Made by a program: the position numbers and the translations under genes. 64,000 nt of DNA from Parasponia andersonii (lineage: Eukaryota > Streptophyta > Magnoliopsida > Rosales > Cannabaceae). Shown here in pieces: positions 48,231 through 59,239 of the stretch (position 1 is the stretch's first letter; each line of letters opens with the position of its first letter). The notes beneath the pieces are model-generated. The model was not told the DNA's origin and made no database searches. It saw nothing but the letters and a program-made list of their open reading frames with translations. Location of the stretch: contig JXTB01000294.1 in the NCBI GenBank assembly GCA_002914805.1, positions 378,559-442,558 of the forward strand. Reading direction: 5' to 3'.

Positions 48231-49058
48231 TCACTCCTCACACATCTCCAAAAGTATTTTTATCCTTATTATTTGACATGTTTAATGCAAAAACAAACTT
48301 ATGAAAAAGAAAGTTCCTCACATGCTCTCTTATGTGTTTCACTGAAATAATGATTCACTCAATTCACTCTTGTTTCATACAAATATCAGATTGACTTTTA
48401 TCTTCAAGATAAACTCACCATTTTTGCCTTTTTCCCTCGTAATTTCTAAAGAGTTCTTATCAAACTAATTTAAACAAGTAACCAAAATTTCTTAGCAACA
48501 ATCCACACAAAAACTCACCAACCAAATTCGGATTTAGTGAATTAATTTGGAACAAAATTTCTAGAAATTGACAAGCAAGGATTCACGTATTGGGGTTGGG
48601 GTCTAGCACAGAAATTACTAGTTCAAACCCTAGGTTCACACACAAAAAAAATCACAAAAGAAACTAGAATTCGCCCAAAATATTTTTGTTAAGATGAGAG
48701 CTTGATTTTTCAACAAGGAATATGATAACAAGTTTGTATGCAAATTTTTTTTAAGAAGTGTCTCCAGAACCTCTTGTTTTTCTTAGATCCTCTTGTTTTT
48801 TGTTTTTCTTATAATCAAGAACCCTAATATTGACTGAAACACAAAGGTTAAACTGAAATCTGACATAAAGCTAAATTCGCACTCAAAACAATCAAGAAAG
48901 AGGAATTTAAATCCGGTTAAGAAAAAAAGAGATAAGTTCGGTTACTTCTTTTTTTTGGATCATTGAGATGAGACAAAGAAGAAAAATATAAACTAGTTTT
49001 GACTAGAAAGACAAAAAAAATAAAGGATAGAATAAACCTGAGACTAGATTCTGGCTCT
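48231..49058. other. Gypsy element leader region after deletion of gag
   Basis: Sequence between the truncated reverse transcriptase and the 5' LTR. It should hold the leader and gag but I recognise no gag or protease motif. Confidence 0.5.
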
Positions 49059-49907
49059 TGATACCAAATGAACCACGCAAACTTGTGACGAAACCCAAGC
49101 CAAGATTGATGTCTAAGAATGTTCCACTTTCATATTCGGATGGAAACTGCAACCCGACACCTTCAAGAGATGCGAAACTTGGTATAAAGGAAGATGCCAC
49201 AATCAATGATAGAAACTCGATTGATAAGTTAAGTAATGATCACCACAAAAAAAATTGATAAGTTTAAAATAGTTCTAAAAGAATCAAAAAGAAATTGCTC
49301 TCAATTTTAATGAATAATCGCTTGCCTCCTATTGAATGAAAAGAGTACAATTTAGAGGATATGAAAGGAGTAAAATTTATAGGATGAAGGCCACGAAATT
49401 TCAGACCTAAAAATCCCTAAAAAACATGCCTAAGGCAACTTGCCCAAACTAGAAAAGGAAAGTTGGAAAATAACCCCCTAATAGCTAAGATAATTTTGGC
49501 CCCAATTAAAGGATGTCAATTCTTACTTTAATCCCTTAATATTCAAACTATTACATGCCAATAAAGAAAAGGAAACATGCATAGAAATCAGTTTGGGAAA
49601 ATAGTAATGCATCTAAAAACTAAAATAGGAAAATAAGCTATGACATAGCATTCAAGCCTTTACAAATCAAATTTTCCTCCTATAATGTGCATATTGACTT
49701 TCTTGAATTTGAAGTAGGCTTGTTAAGGATTAAGAAATTCATTCATCACTATCAACGGGTCTTTATGTGCATGTCTGAGCCCAAATCCCTAAAAACAACC
49801 TACTTAACATATTTTGGGATTTCTTAGCACGTGCTCTTGTAACTGGACCAATGAGAATTTGAATAGGATCCGCATTCCATGCTCTCGTGCTAGCCATGTC
49901 CTCATCA
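49059..49907 (-). repeat. 5' LTR of the gypsy element (849 bp)
   Basis: Aligns with 43746-44547 plus 46084-46093. The shared stretch CTTGTGACGAAA...GATGCGAA.CTTGGTATAAAGGAAGA is a clear anchor. Confidence 0.85.
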
Positions 49908-50087
49908 CGACCCGTTTAATTAAATATGTTACCCGAGTCATGTTCGGGTTAAACAGATTGACCCGAAACACACCTAATTATTATACATCTTACATGTGTC
50001 AACCCGAAATTGACACAAAAATTAAATGGGACAGACCCGTTTATTTTGTGTCGTTTTTGAGTCATATCGTATAGAAAATTATTAGCT

Positions 50088-50935
50088 CTAGTCATAAGCG
50101 ATGAATTAGACATCATTGATAAGAATGGGGAGAAAGCCTTGTTGCGGATCGCAGCATATCAACAAAGCATTGCAAGGCACTACAACAAACACCTTCACAC
50201 ATGGACATTCAAAGTTGGAGACTGGGTACTTTGAAGAGTATTCCAGATAGGAGTGGCAATTCATGTCAGTAGGTCAGATTCGTGTGGAGTTAAAGTCTAA
50301 TATATATACAAATTATGTCAACCCAAACCCGATCGGTGACCTGTAATGTCAGAAAAATATCAACACTAATGCAACCCGCACCTAAATGAGTTGACCAAAA
50401 CTTGATTCATGCAACTTGCTTTGATGTATAACACTTAACCCATATCCGATTTTGACCCATTAACTTGCTTTTGACCCACCAACCCATTGTGGCCTGTATT
50501 TTTCTACTTATATTTTCCTTTTTCTAAGGATATTATTATCTCATTTGAAAATAAATAAATTAAGAGTTTTTATAAATATAACTAATAACTTATAATCTTA
50601 AACACTTACATTGTATAAATTACATGTATCTATAATAATAGTCATAAGCAAATTAAATAAATAATATTTTTATAATTTAATTATGTATATATTTTTTTCA
50701 CAGATCAAGTGGGTTTGCCCCAACTCGAATTTTTTTTTATTAGTGTCAGGTGGGTTAACCTAATTTCGACCTACATTTTTTTTTCTTCAACCCTAACCTG
50801 CAAAAAATCGTGTTGTGTTATCGTGTTGTTACCTTAATAGCCACCCGTAATTCCAGAATACAAAGGAAGGAGAAGTATGCAAACTTGCTCCAATATGGAA
50901 AAGACCCACTTAGTCATACAAAGGATGGATGCGAC
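50088..50935 (+). pseudogene. Ty3/gypsy integrase C-terminal fragment split by a hAT element
   Basis: Reads DELDIIDKNGEKALLRIAAY, then YNKHLHTWTFKVGDWVL, a stop and RVFQ up to 50247, and resumes after the insertion with NTKEGEVCKLAPIWKRPT. This is the conserved end of gypsy integrases (Tat-like by recall). The rest of that element is not nearby. Confidence 0.75.
50248..50849. mobile_element. Non-autonomous hAT-like element with perfect 8-bp duplication
   Basis: 602 bp, ends TAGGAGTGGC and TACGGGTGGC (the second on the minus strand). ATTCCAGA occurs directly before (50240-50247) and after (50850-50857). Subterminal GTCAACCC and TTGACCC repeats are typical of plant hAT derivatives. The insertion interrupts the integrase reading between RVFQ and NTKE. 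Confidence 0.85.
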
Positions 50936-51697
50936 ATCAACAGCTAGAATGTGGTCTACCTAAAACAGTATCATTTTTAAAATTTCTCTCTTACTTATTC
51001 CTTTATTTTTTAAATTTAACAAAGAATGTTATTGACTTAAGCATCGGAACGCATTAACAATTCCTTACAGGATGTCAAAATAAAAGGAGGAGTGCACCTC
51101 TCCCAAAGAATAGTAACACTTTTAACTTTTCTAATTTTAGTTATATTTGGCCCAACCCGTTTTGCAAGCACTAAATTATATATGGTCAGGCCAGTCCACT
51201 AGGCCTTAATATATACGCCCAACTCGGACCTACCTCAGGATCAGATTGGGCCGAGGCCCAAACACTTACCAACCTGGCCCGACCTGTTTGGCTTGGATCG
51301 TTTTGCTAGCACTAAATCATACATATACTTGTATACTCTAGGGAGAGTGAGGTATGAGTATTCCACGTCCGTACTTCTTGTTGATTAATCAACTACCAAA
51401 AATAAGAATTCAAATCTTAATCTTAATTTAAGGAGAAATCCAAAAATGTTCATGAATATATCGATCTTTTTTTAGAGATGCTATGATTTTTTGGAGAAAT
51501 GTATGGATTTAGTGCAATTTTTACTTCAAAGGAATTTTTTTATTGCAAATTCTCAAAGTAACTTTTCTAGGGCAAAATTTGACTTTTCTAATTCTAAATG
51601 GAGAGAATTTTTTCAATTCCTAAAATAAATCTCACCTACTCTTTCACTTTTTGCCAACTATTTTCTCTTTCTTCAATATCCCTTCCTTAAGTAGCCA

Positions 51698-51741
<44 letters not shown>

Positions 51742-51906
51742 CCTCTCTTTCTTTCTTCGGTTTGATCGAATTTCCTTTTTCATTCTTCCTTTTATTTCTT
51801 CAGTTTTTTTTGTATTATCATAATGTATATGACAAATTGTCATAATATTTGTGACTCGTGATCATAGTAAAATCAAAGGGTAATTCAGACTTTTTGCTTA
51901 TTAGTT
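50936..51906. other. Intergenic with a GGCCCAA-rich relic and a CT microsatellite
   Basis: 51140-51310 repeats GCCCAACCCGTTTTGC and CTAGCACTAAATCATA motifs, perhaps a hAT end relic. A (CT)n microsatellite lies at 51700-51738. No gene is supported. Confidence 0.5.
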
Positions 51907-51911
51907 TGTAT

Positions 51912-53258
51912 TGTTATCCTAGGATTTAGCTATCCTAAAAGGGGGGTGAACTAGGTTTTAAAAATTTTTGCAAACTTTTCGAATCAAGCAATTAAAATAA
52001 GCAAGTAATTAATGGAATAAGTAAAAATAGCAAATAAATAAGTGCAAATTCAAAGTAAATAAGTACAAGAGATAGGGAAAGAAAAAGTACAAATGTTATT
52101 TTTACGAGATTCGACAAGCACGACAGTTTGTCTACGTCCCTGGCCCTCGGCAACTTGCTTTGAGCTTTCCATTATCGGATAAAGATTGTGGGCTTGACCG
52201 ACCCTTGTATAAATGGAGTGCGTTCTTCTTAAGAACACCATAGTTTTTATAATAGTCTTGACTCTAGCTACATTACGCATAACCAAGAATTGTTTAGACT
52301 CCGGTGCCAACCTCACTTATACCAGGTTGTTTATTACTTCAATGCCAATCTCACCTCACAATTACAAGTTTTGGTTGTTATACACTCAACAAAGATCTCT
52401 CTTTTTTAGATGTATTTGATACAATATAAATTTAGAGAGAATAAATGCAAATACAAGATATGATATAGTTTGACTCAAATAATTGTGTGAAAAAATAAGC
52501 TCTAAAAGTTTGATCACAAAATGTAGGCTGGAAAGACTTGAAAAAATGTTTTAAGCAATGTAGGTATATTCAAGAGATGCATTCAATTCTTAAAATGATT
52601 TCTATTTATAAGTTTTGTGAAAACTAGTCCTTCGTGCCTGTTTGACACAATTTTTGTTATTTTCAGTTGATCGAAAATAATTTTTCGATCGACTCCCAAG
52701 AACTAATCATTGAAAGTGCAGCTATAATAGTCATTTTTTGAAATGGTCAAATTTTTCCTGCTCCAAAATCAGTCGACCGAAAACTAGTTGCTGGTTGACC
52801 GAAAATTCTAGCTATAAACTTTTCATTTTAATTCAGGCTTCTTTGACTCCTTTTCAAAATTATGATCGCTTAAATATATTTTAATGTAATTTAGCTATAT
52901 TTGAGAATCATAGCATTCTTTTGAAAGTGTTTAATATTGATTTTCAACCTTTATTTAAAAGATATCAAAATTTAAGTATTTTAGTTCAAAAAATCCTTTT
53001 TTAAAATAACTAAAGCCATTAAAAAATCATATGATATGTGAACATACATTTAAATACAAGAACGAAAAGATGTAACATTTTTTAGACACTGTCTTATATT
53101 CTTCATCTTTGCTTCAAGCTCTTTTTCTATAATTCACTTTGAATGTCTTGTGATCCTTTCAATCAAATCGCTATACACCTAAGTAGATAATTAGTTTTAA
53201 ATCATATATTTGTTAACGTCAAAATATGAGTATAAGATTGCTACCTAAAAGGTCAACG
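51912..53258. mobile_element. Solo LTR (1347 bp), second copy of the family
   Basis: Starts TGTTATCCTAGG and ends TCAACG (the expected final CA is changed). TGTAT flanks both ends (51907-51911 and 53259-53263). It shares many blocks with 44548-46078, including GGGGGGTGAACTAGGTTTTA and TTTACGAGATTCGACAAGC. The 88-codon minus-strand frame inside is not a convincing protein. Confidence 0.85.
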
Positions 53259-53336
53259 TGTATTAGAAAAATCATTTTGAGAATTTATACTAAAAAAGTT
53301 ATTTAGGGTAAAAATTGCATTATGTCCGTACATTTT

Positions 53337-53672
53337 TCTACTCTATGAGATTTGAGACTCTTACATATGCTACTAATATTATTGGACATGTGTTTTGCTC
53401 TTTTCATTAATCAATTTATCAATGCAACCACAACATTATACTTGGACTCTTTGTTGTTCTTTATTTTTAACTCCAGTTTTTTTTCACTTAGACGTATAAA
53501 TTTGTAGCAATGCCACATTTAATTAGCAAAATTAAAATGGTGGAGTCATAAATAAAGAACAAAAGAGAGTCCAAGTATTATATTGCATTGGCTGGTGAAA
53601 ATGGATTTATATGTGTCAAATAATAAAAATAACATTGGTCAACTTAAGGAGTCTGAAATAGAGGCGGTTACT
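53337..53672. mobile_element. Candidate MITE with long inverted repeats
   Basis: Left arm 53337-53470 contains CTCTATGAGATTTGAGACTC and ACTTGGACTCTTTGTTG; the right arm 53530-53672 contains their complements around GAGAGTCCAAGT and GAGTCTGAAATAGAG. The core is short and AT-rich. Ends are not defined by a target duplication. Confidence 0.55.
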
Positions 53673-53925
53673 AGCACCTTTCATCTATTTTATTACATAT
53701 AAATCCTGTTCTAGGTTTTTTTTTTTTTTTTTGGTGAAGCATTCATTTGTTTTTAGTTCTATTCAATAATATTTGTTTTATTTAAATAATCAAGTTGAGT
53801 ATGGACTATGAATTGGGTACGCTAAGCAAGTACCTATATAGCTGTATTTGGTTCAAATTTTGCATTTTATTTTCATCCCCGATTGTTCACGAGATAAAGG
53901 ATATGAGAGAAAATAAGGAGTAGGA

Positions 53926-56782
53926 TCATTCTCCAACTGACTTCTCCATTATTCGAGAGTATGTTCCCACTTTGGTTACCGAACATGATAATTTTTGCTT
54001 GTTGAGTTTTCCAGCAAGAAATTAGAAACATTGTTTTTGATATGGATCCTTCTAGTGCACTCGGTTTGGATGGCTACACTCGGAGATTTTTCTATAGTTA
54101 CTGGCCTATTGTGGGTAATGATTTTGTCTTGGTAGTCCAGGAGTTTTTTCGTACCGGTAAGATATTTTGTGGTGTTAATTCTAATTTTATAATCCTTATT
54201 CCTAAGGTTACAGAGGCAAATAAGATTGAGCAATTTTAACCTATTGCTTTAGGGAATTTCTTCTTCAAGACTATCACTAAGATTCTTGCTACCATATTGG
54301 GACCTATTAGTTCTCGAATTATCTCTTCAAATCAATTTGGGTTTGTGTAAGGTAGGTAGATGGGTGATTGTATTTTGGGTGCTTCTGAGTGTTTTAACTC
54401 CTTAAGTAATTTGGCTTTCAATGGTCATGTTGTTTTAAAGATCGACATTCGCAAGGCTTTTGACTCTATTAGTTTGTCCTTTGCTCTAGAGATCCTTAGT
54501 TCTATTGATTTTTCAACTACCTTCATTGCTTGGGTCTCGACTATCTTTAGTTCTGCCCATATTTCAGTCATTCTAGATAGAGCCCCCCATGGTTACTTTT
54601 CATGCTCTCGTGAGGTTAGGCAAGGTGATCCTTTCTCTTCTCTTTTTTTTTTTTTTTCCTTATAGAGGACTTTTTGAGTCATTACTTAACTCATCTTTTC
54701 AGTATAAGAGTTATTAATTCTATCCCACCACCTTGTGGTAAGAGTGCTTTGACCCACCCTTTATATGCAGATGATGTTCTTATTTTCTGTCGAGCTTTAC
54801 CAAAGAACCTGAGAGTTGTTCATTCGGCTTTTGAGTTCTATGGGTCTTTTTCAAGTCAGCTCGTTAATTAGGAGAAGTCTAATATCTATTTTGGTAGGGG
54901 AATTTCTCCTACCAAAATTAGGGATTTGCATTCTATTTGTAATATGAAGCGAGGTGGAGAGTCGTTATACTACTTGGGGATTTCTCTATTTGTAAGAGCT
55001 CCTCGTCAGTGGTGGTTGCTTCCTTGGATGGATAGTTTACTGGTTCGATTTCATTGTTGGATGGAGTTGTCTCTCTCCTTTGGTGACAGAGTTGCTATGG
55101 TTAGTTCTGTGATATATGGTTCACTTCTTCACTCTTTTCAGATTTATAGATAGCCTGGTTCTTTGCTCAGTAAAATGACAAAGACAATTCAAAATTTTAT
55201 TTGACCAGGTTTTATTATCCAAAAGAGGCTAGTCTAAGTCTCGTGGAAAAAATGTTGTCAGCCTAAAGAGGAGGGTGGTTTAGGTCTTCGTTACTTATCC
55301 TTGCTCAACAAAGTCGTTCTCAAAAAGTTCGCTTGAAGAGTGATGACTGTTGATTCTAATTTATTTTCTTATCTCCGAGCTTGTTTCTTTAGAAGGAATG
55401 AGGATTTTAGATATCAGATTAAATCCTCCTCTTAGGTTGGGCTTCGACTTTTGTGTCAAGATCTCGTTGGCTGGTTGGTAGACATTCTAAAGTCAAATTT
55501 TGGACTGATAATTGGCTGAGTTGCCAACTATTTAATTTGGTATCTTCTTCTTTATTTCTCGATCATTTGGGCTGGTCTCTTCCTTCAACTTTTACAGATC
55601 ATTTTCTAGAAATATCAGATGAAGCCAATAGTGAGTTTAGATGGCCCAAATGCTTTGTACTGAATGGGTTCTTTAGATGGTATGATTACCTGTTCTAATG
55701 CTTATATTTCTCTTTCTGATTCTCTAGATATTTGCTTTTGGAGAAAGCAGATTTGGTCTTCCTTCATCCCTTATTCGAGGTCGGTTTTACTTTGGAAGAC
55801 TCTTCATGACTAGCTTCCTACTGTATCTTCTTTGATGAGATGAGGCCTTCAACTTCCGTCTTACTGTTATTTATGTCGTTCCTTGGTAGAAGACTCGACA
55901 TATTTGTTTCTTGATTGCCCTTTTGCTATGCAGCTTTGGTCGGTCATGTCCTCTATATTTTGCATTCCAATCTTTCTGGAGAGCTAAGTGAGGGATCTTT
56001 GGGATAGAGTTCAACTTTGTTCGTTTAGTCTGCAACTTTGAGCTTTCTGAAAAGTTGATTTGGTCTCTGTTTTTTAGATTATATGGCATCTTCAGAATTT
56101 GGCAATTTTTGAAGATAAAAAACCATTTATATCTTCAGCTTTTGTTCTATTATGGCAATATTTGAAGATAAAACATATCTATATCTTCAACACCAATGGT
56201 TCTGCTTATGACTCACCAGGTCCTTTTGGGTATTCAGGGGTGTTTTGAACTCATAGAGGGTTTATTCGTGAATATTTTTCTATTCCTTTAGGAATTGATT
56301 ATGCTTTTGAGGCAGAATTGGTAATAGTGGTTCATGCGATTGATTTTGCTTAGAAATATGAATGGAACCGTCCCTGATTAGAGAATGATTCAGTCTACGT
56401 GGTTTCTCTTCTTTTAGCCCACTCTCTTAAAGTTCCTTTCCATTGAAGATCAGCTTGGTGTAGAGCATTTGGTACATTACTAATATGGATTTTGTAGTCA
56501 CTCATATCTATTGTGAGGGTAATCGTGTAGCTGATTCTTTAGCTTCTCGTGCTCTTTCCTTTGTTTTTCCCACTTGGTGGTGGTCCGCTCCATCTTTTAT
56601 TTCATTTTTTGTTTACGACAATTGTATTGCGAAGCCTAATGATCGGTTTCACTGATTTTATTTTTCTTTCTGCGTCTTTGTCTTGAAAGGTCAGGTTTAT
56701 GCCCCCTTCTGATTTGGTATTTCATCTTTTTCTTTCTCTTTTAATATAATTTTCCTTGCTCCATCGAGTTTCACCAAAAAAA
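53926..56782 (+). mobile_element. 5'-truncated LINE with 11-bp target duplication
   Basis: AAGGAGTAGGA flanks the insertion (53915-53925 and 56783-56793), and an A-run precedes the right copy. Broken frames give reverse transcriptase (VVLKIDIRKAFDSISL, SREVRQGDPFSSL, the catalytic YADD at 54764-54775, LGISLFVRAPRQWW), a zf-RVT region (near 55800-55960, LFLDCPFAMQLW) and RNase H (NTNGSAYDSPG to CEGNRVADSLAS, about 56185-56560). The RNase H first Asp is replaced by Asn. The endonuclease half is missing, as expected for 5' truncation during target-primed insertion. Confidence 0.92.
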
Positions 56783-56793
56783 AAGGAGTAGGA

Positions 56794-57185
56794 GACAATA
56801 GGGGGAAAATTATTTGGTTAGGATAAAGGGAATAGAAAAAAGAGGAATACTAAATACACTCTTTTTCACTTTTTTTAATCCTCTTTTTTGTTTGACATGT
56901 GGCTTATAGTATTCAATTTATTTAATAATAATGTAATATATCATAATAAAATTTACATATCAAGCACTGAAATTGAAAGAATGCAAAATAGTGTAAAATA
57001 GAGTGCAACTAACATTTATTTAGAAAGAAAGGTACTAATTTATTTTTCCAAGAGATAAAATAAAGGGGAAAATGTGTTTGTTAATAAGAAAATTAAATTT
57101 ATTAAACTACCTTATACATCAAATTTAAAATAATAATAATAAATAATGTAAAATAATTAATTTTAAAATAAACTAATTTTTTTAA
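56794..57185. other. AT-rich intergenic, nothing recognised
   Basis: No supported feature. Confidence 0.5.
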
Positions 57186-57575
57186 AGCCATCTTAGTAGA
57201 GAGAAAACAAAAGAAGAAAATAAGATGGGGTAGAAAATGTATAGAATGGATTTTTTTTCTGTAAGTATTTGGTATAAAGGATTGAACTTAAAATTATTAT
57301 TTTATCCTTATATTATTATTGTTTAAAATTTAGTGTGCAAGAATAATTTAGTAACTCAATACAATCATTAACTAATAAAATTTGTTTCTTCCCCTTTTTT
57401 CTGTTTTTCAGGAAAAATATAAGGTGAGTTCTGCACCTATTTTTTTCATCAATTTTCTCTTCCACTCCTTTTTCCTCCTACTATACAGCTATATTTTTCC
57501 TTTTTTTTTTTCTTTATTTTTCCCTCTAAAACTTTTTTTCTCCGCTCCCTTTTCCCTCTTACCAAACGTATTAGG
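57186..57575. mobile_element. MITE, PIF/Harbinger-like, degraded copy 3
   Basis: Left AGCCATCTTAGTAGAGAG and right CTCTTACCAAACGTATTAG resemble the termini of 13034-13426, and the interior shares the ATTATTTTATCC...ATTATTGTTTAA block with the copy at 15035. Ends are approximate. Confidence 0.5.
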
Positions 57576-57898
57576 GTACAATTTTTTTTTTTTTTCTCCT
57601 TTCCCTATTTTTCGGATTCCTCATGTTATCATTCCTCGCTACTTACTAATATAGCCCAAATAATTATATTTGAATCCCACGACAACGTCATTCTCTTCGA
57701 CATGAAATACGCGTCATCTTGCTATTTCTTTGTTTTTTTTTCTTTTCTCCCTAAAAAAAATTGAAAAAGAAAAAGAAAATTACGAGGGTGGGAATGGTGG
57801 GAAAGTAGCGCGTGGGGAAACGCAACTGGAAACATCCTAACGACGGCGGTTTGCTCCGTCTTTGGGCCTTGGCTTGCGCCCCAAGTCAATTCCACATA

Positions 57899-57937
<39 letters not shown>

Positions 57938-58081
57938 CACCTGGGTTGTCAAATCGTCTTCAACTTGTTTTTTTTTTAAGTACTTTTGTTTTCTCAAATC
58001 TTTTTCGTCTTCTGCATAAACCTATTAACATTCGTTCATCACTTCCGAATTCCAATTTTCTACCCAAAAAGCCCTTTAGTT
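57576..58081 (+). promoter_or_regulatory. Upstream region of the SAP12-like gene with a TA microsatellite
   Basis: A (TA)n run at 57900-57935 lies about 145 bp before the start codon. No other element can be assigned. Confidence 0.4.
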
Positions 58082-58766
58082 ATGGGACTTGGAGGAGGAG
58101 GAGGAACCGAAGCTTTTCCTGATTTGGGAAGACACTGCCAGAACTCCGATTGCAACCAGCTAGATTTCCTCCCTTTTAAGTGTGACGGCTGCAACAAGGT
58201 AACTAAATTTCAGATGATTTCTTCCTTTTTTTCAAAAATTTTTAATTCTATTCTTTATATTCTAAATATATATATATATATATATTATGACACAGGTGTT
58301 TTGTTTGGAACACCGTTCTTACAAGTCTCACGACTGTCCCAAATCCGACCACAACAGCCGAAAGGTTCTCGTCTGCGAAACCTGTTCGGCCGCCATCGAA
58401 ACCATCACCGGCCTCGACGACAAGCTTTTGCTCGAGAGGCACCTGAGGTCCGGCAGCTGCGACCCCAAGAACAAGAGGAAACCCACGTGCCCCGTCAGGC
58501 GATGCAAGGAGGTTCTCACGTTTTCAAATACCAGCACTTGCAAAACATGCCACCTCAACGTCTGCCTCAAGCACCGCTTCCCGGCTGATCATGCCTGCAG
58601 CAAGCAACCGCCCTCTTCGGCTGTGGCGGCCGGGGGTAATGGTGGTCGGCGATGGAATGATAAGTTCTTGGCATCTTGGGCTTCAAGGAACGGGAAAGAC
58701 TGTGCTAAAAGTGGGACTAGTGGTTCCGTGTCTCCACCCAATACTCCATCTGTTAAAGCGTGTTGA
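58082..58766 (+). CDS. SAP12: AN1 zinc-finger stress-associated protein, SAP12-like (2 exons)
   Basis: Exon 1 is 58082-58198 and exon 2 58296-58766; the 97-bp intron is GT-AG, in phase 0, and contains a TA repeat. The 195-residue product has two AN1 zinc fingers. The first uses C19, C24, C34, C37, C42, H45, H51, C53 and is split by the intron between C37 and C42. The second is near residues 104-146 ([23 protein letters not shown]). There is no A20 domain and no C-terminal C2H2 finger, which fits Arabidopsis SAP12 and separates it from SAP11/13. The start [16 protein letters not shown] and the [11 protein letters not shown] stretch also match that protein from memory. Likely a redox- or stress-responsive zinc protein in nucleus or cytosol. 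Complete and apparently functional. Confidence 0.94.
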
Positions 58767-59239
58767 GATTTGACCATATTGTATTGGGCTACTCTGTTTA
58801 TTGTCTACACAGATTGCTTGAGTTTGCTTCAATTTGTAATTCTCAACTTCTGTACTACTTCTATATATAAATATGTCGGTCCAACCAATATCACTTGTTC
58901 ATTAAAACACTGATTCTACAAGTTTAGGCACGACTTCAGATGCACAAAACTAGAATTCAATCTTCAAGATAAGATAATAACAATGATTAGGCTAATATAC
59001 AGAGGAGGGAATTCGAAGAAAATACAAAATAAATCCATCCAAAACAAGTTGATAAATAATAGAATATGTTTAGCGTGATACAAGGCCGACCATCCCAAAT
59101 CTCAATCTCGAAATCTGAATCAAATCGATTCACTACGCTATATACTTTTCACACTCGTTTCAAAACAGTTTCAATAAAATGCACTTTCTTTACACTGACA
59201 TAGAGGACATTCTTTACAATGTAGACATGAAGTCAGCAG
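58767..59239. other. Shared 3' region of two convergent genes
   Basis: Tail-to-tail spacer of about 470 bp between the SAP12-like gene (+) and the SAM-domain gene (-). It should contain both 3' untranslated regions; no other feature is seen. Confidence 0.6.

Larger units (their letters stand above)
43746..49907 (-). mobile_element. Internally deleted Ty3/gypsy element with a nested solo LTR
   Basis: Transcribed right to left. The 5' LTR is 49059-49907; the 3' LTR is 43746-46093, split by a solo LTR at 44548-46078. Ends are TGATGA and GTATCA on the coding strand and CGACC flanks both sides (43741-43745 and 49908-49912). A purine tract precedes the 3' LTR (46094-46110). The interior has the C-terminal half of reverse transcriptase, RNase H and integrase. 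Gag, protease and the N-terminal part of reverse transcriptase are missing, so about 2-3 kb were deleted. The sequence AGAGCCA next to TGGTATCA at the LTR edge resembles an initiator-Met tRNA binding site. Confidence 0.85.

Noticed and set aside
52050-52316. An 88-codon minus frame, with a related 64-codon frame at 44730-44924
   Set aside because: Both lie in solo LTRs and are related only because the LTRs are; no protein family fits.
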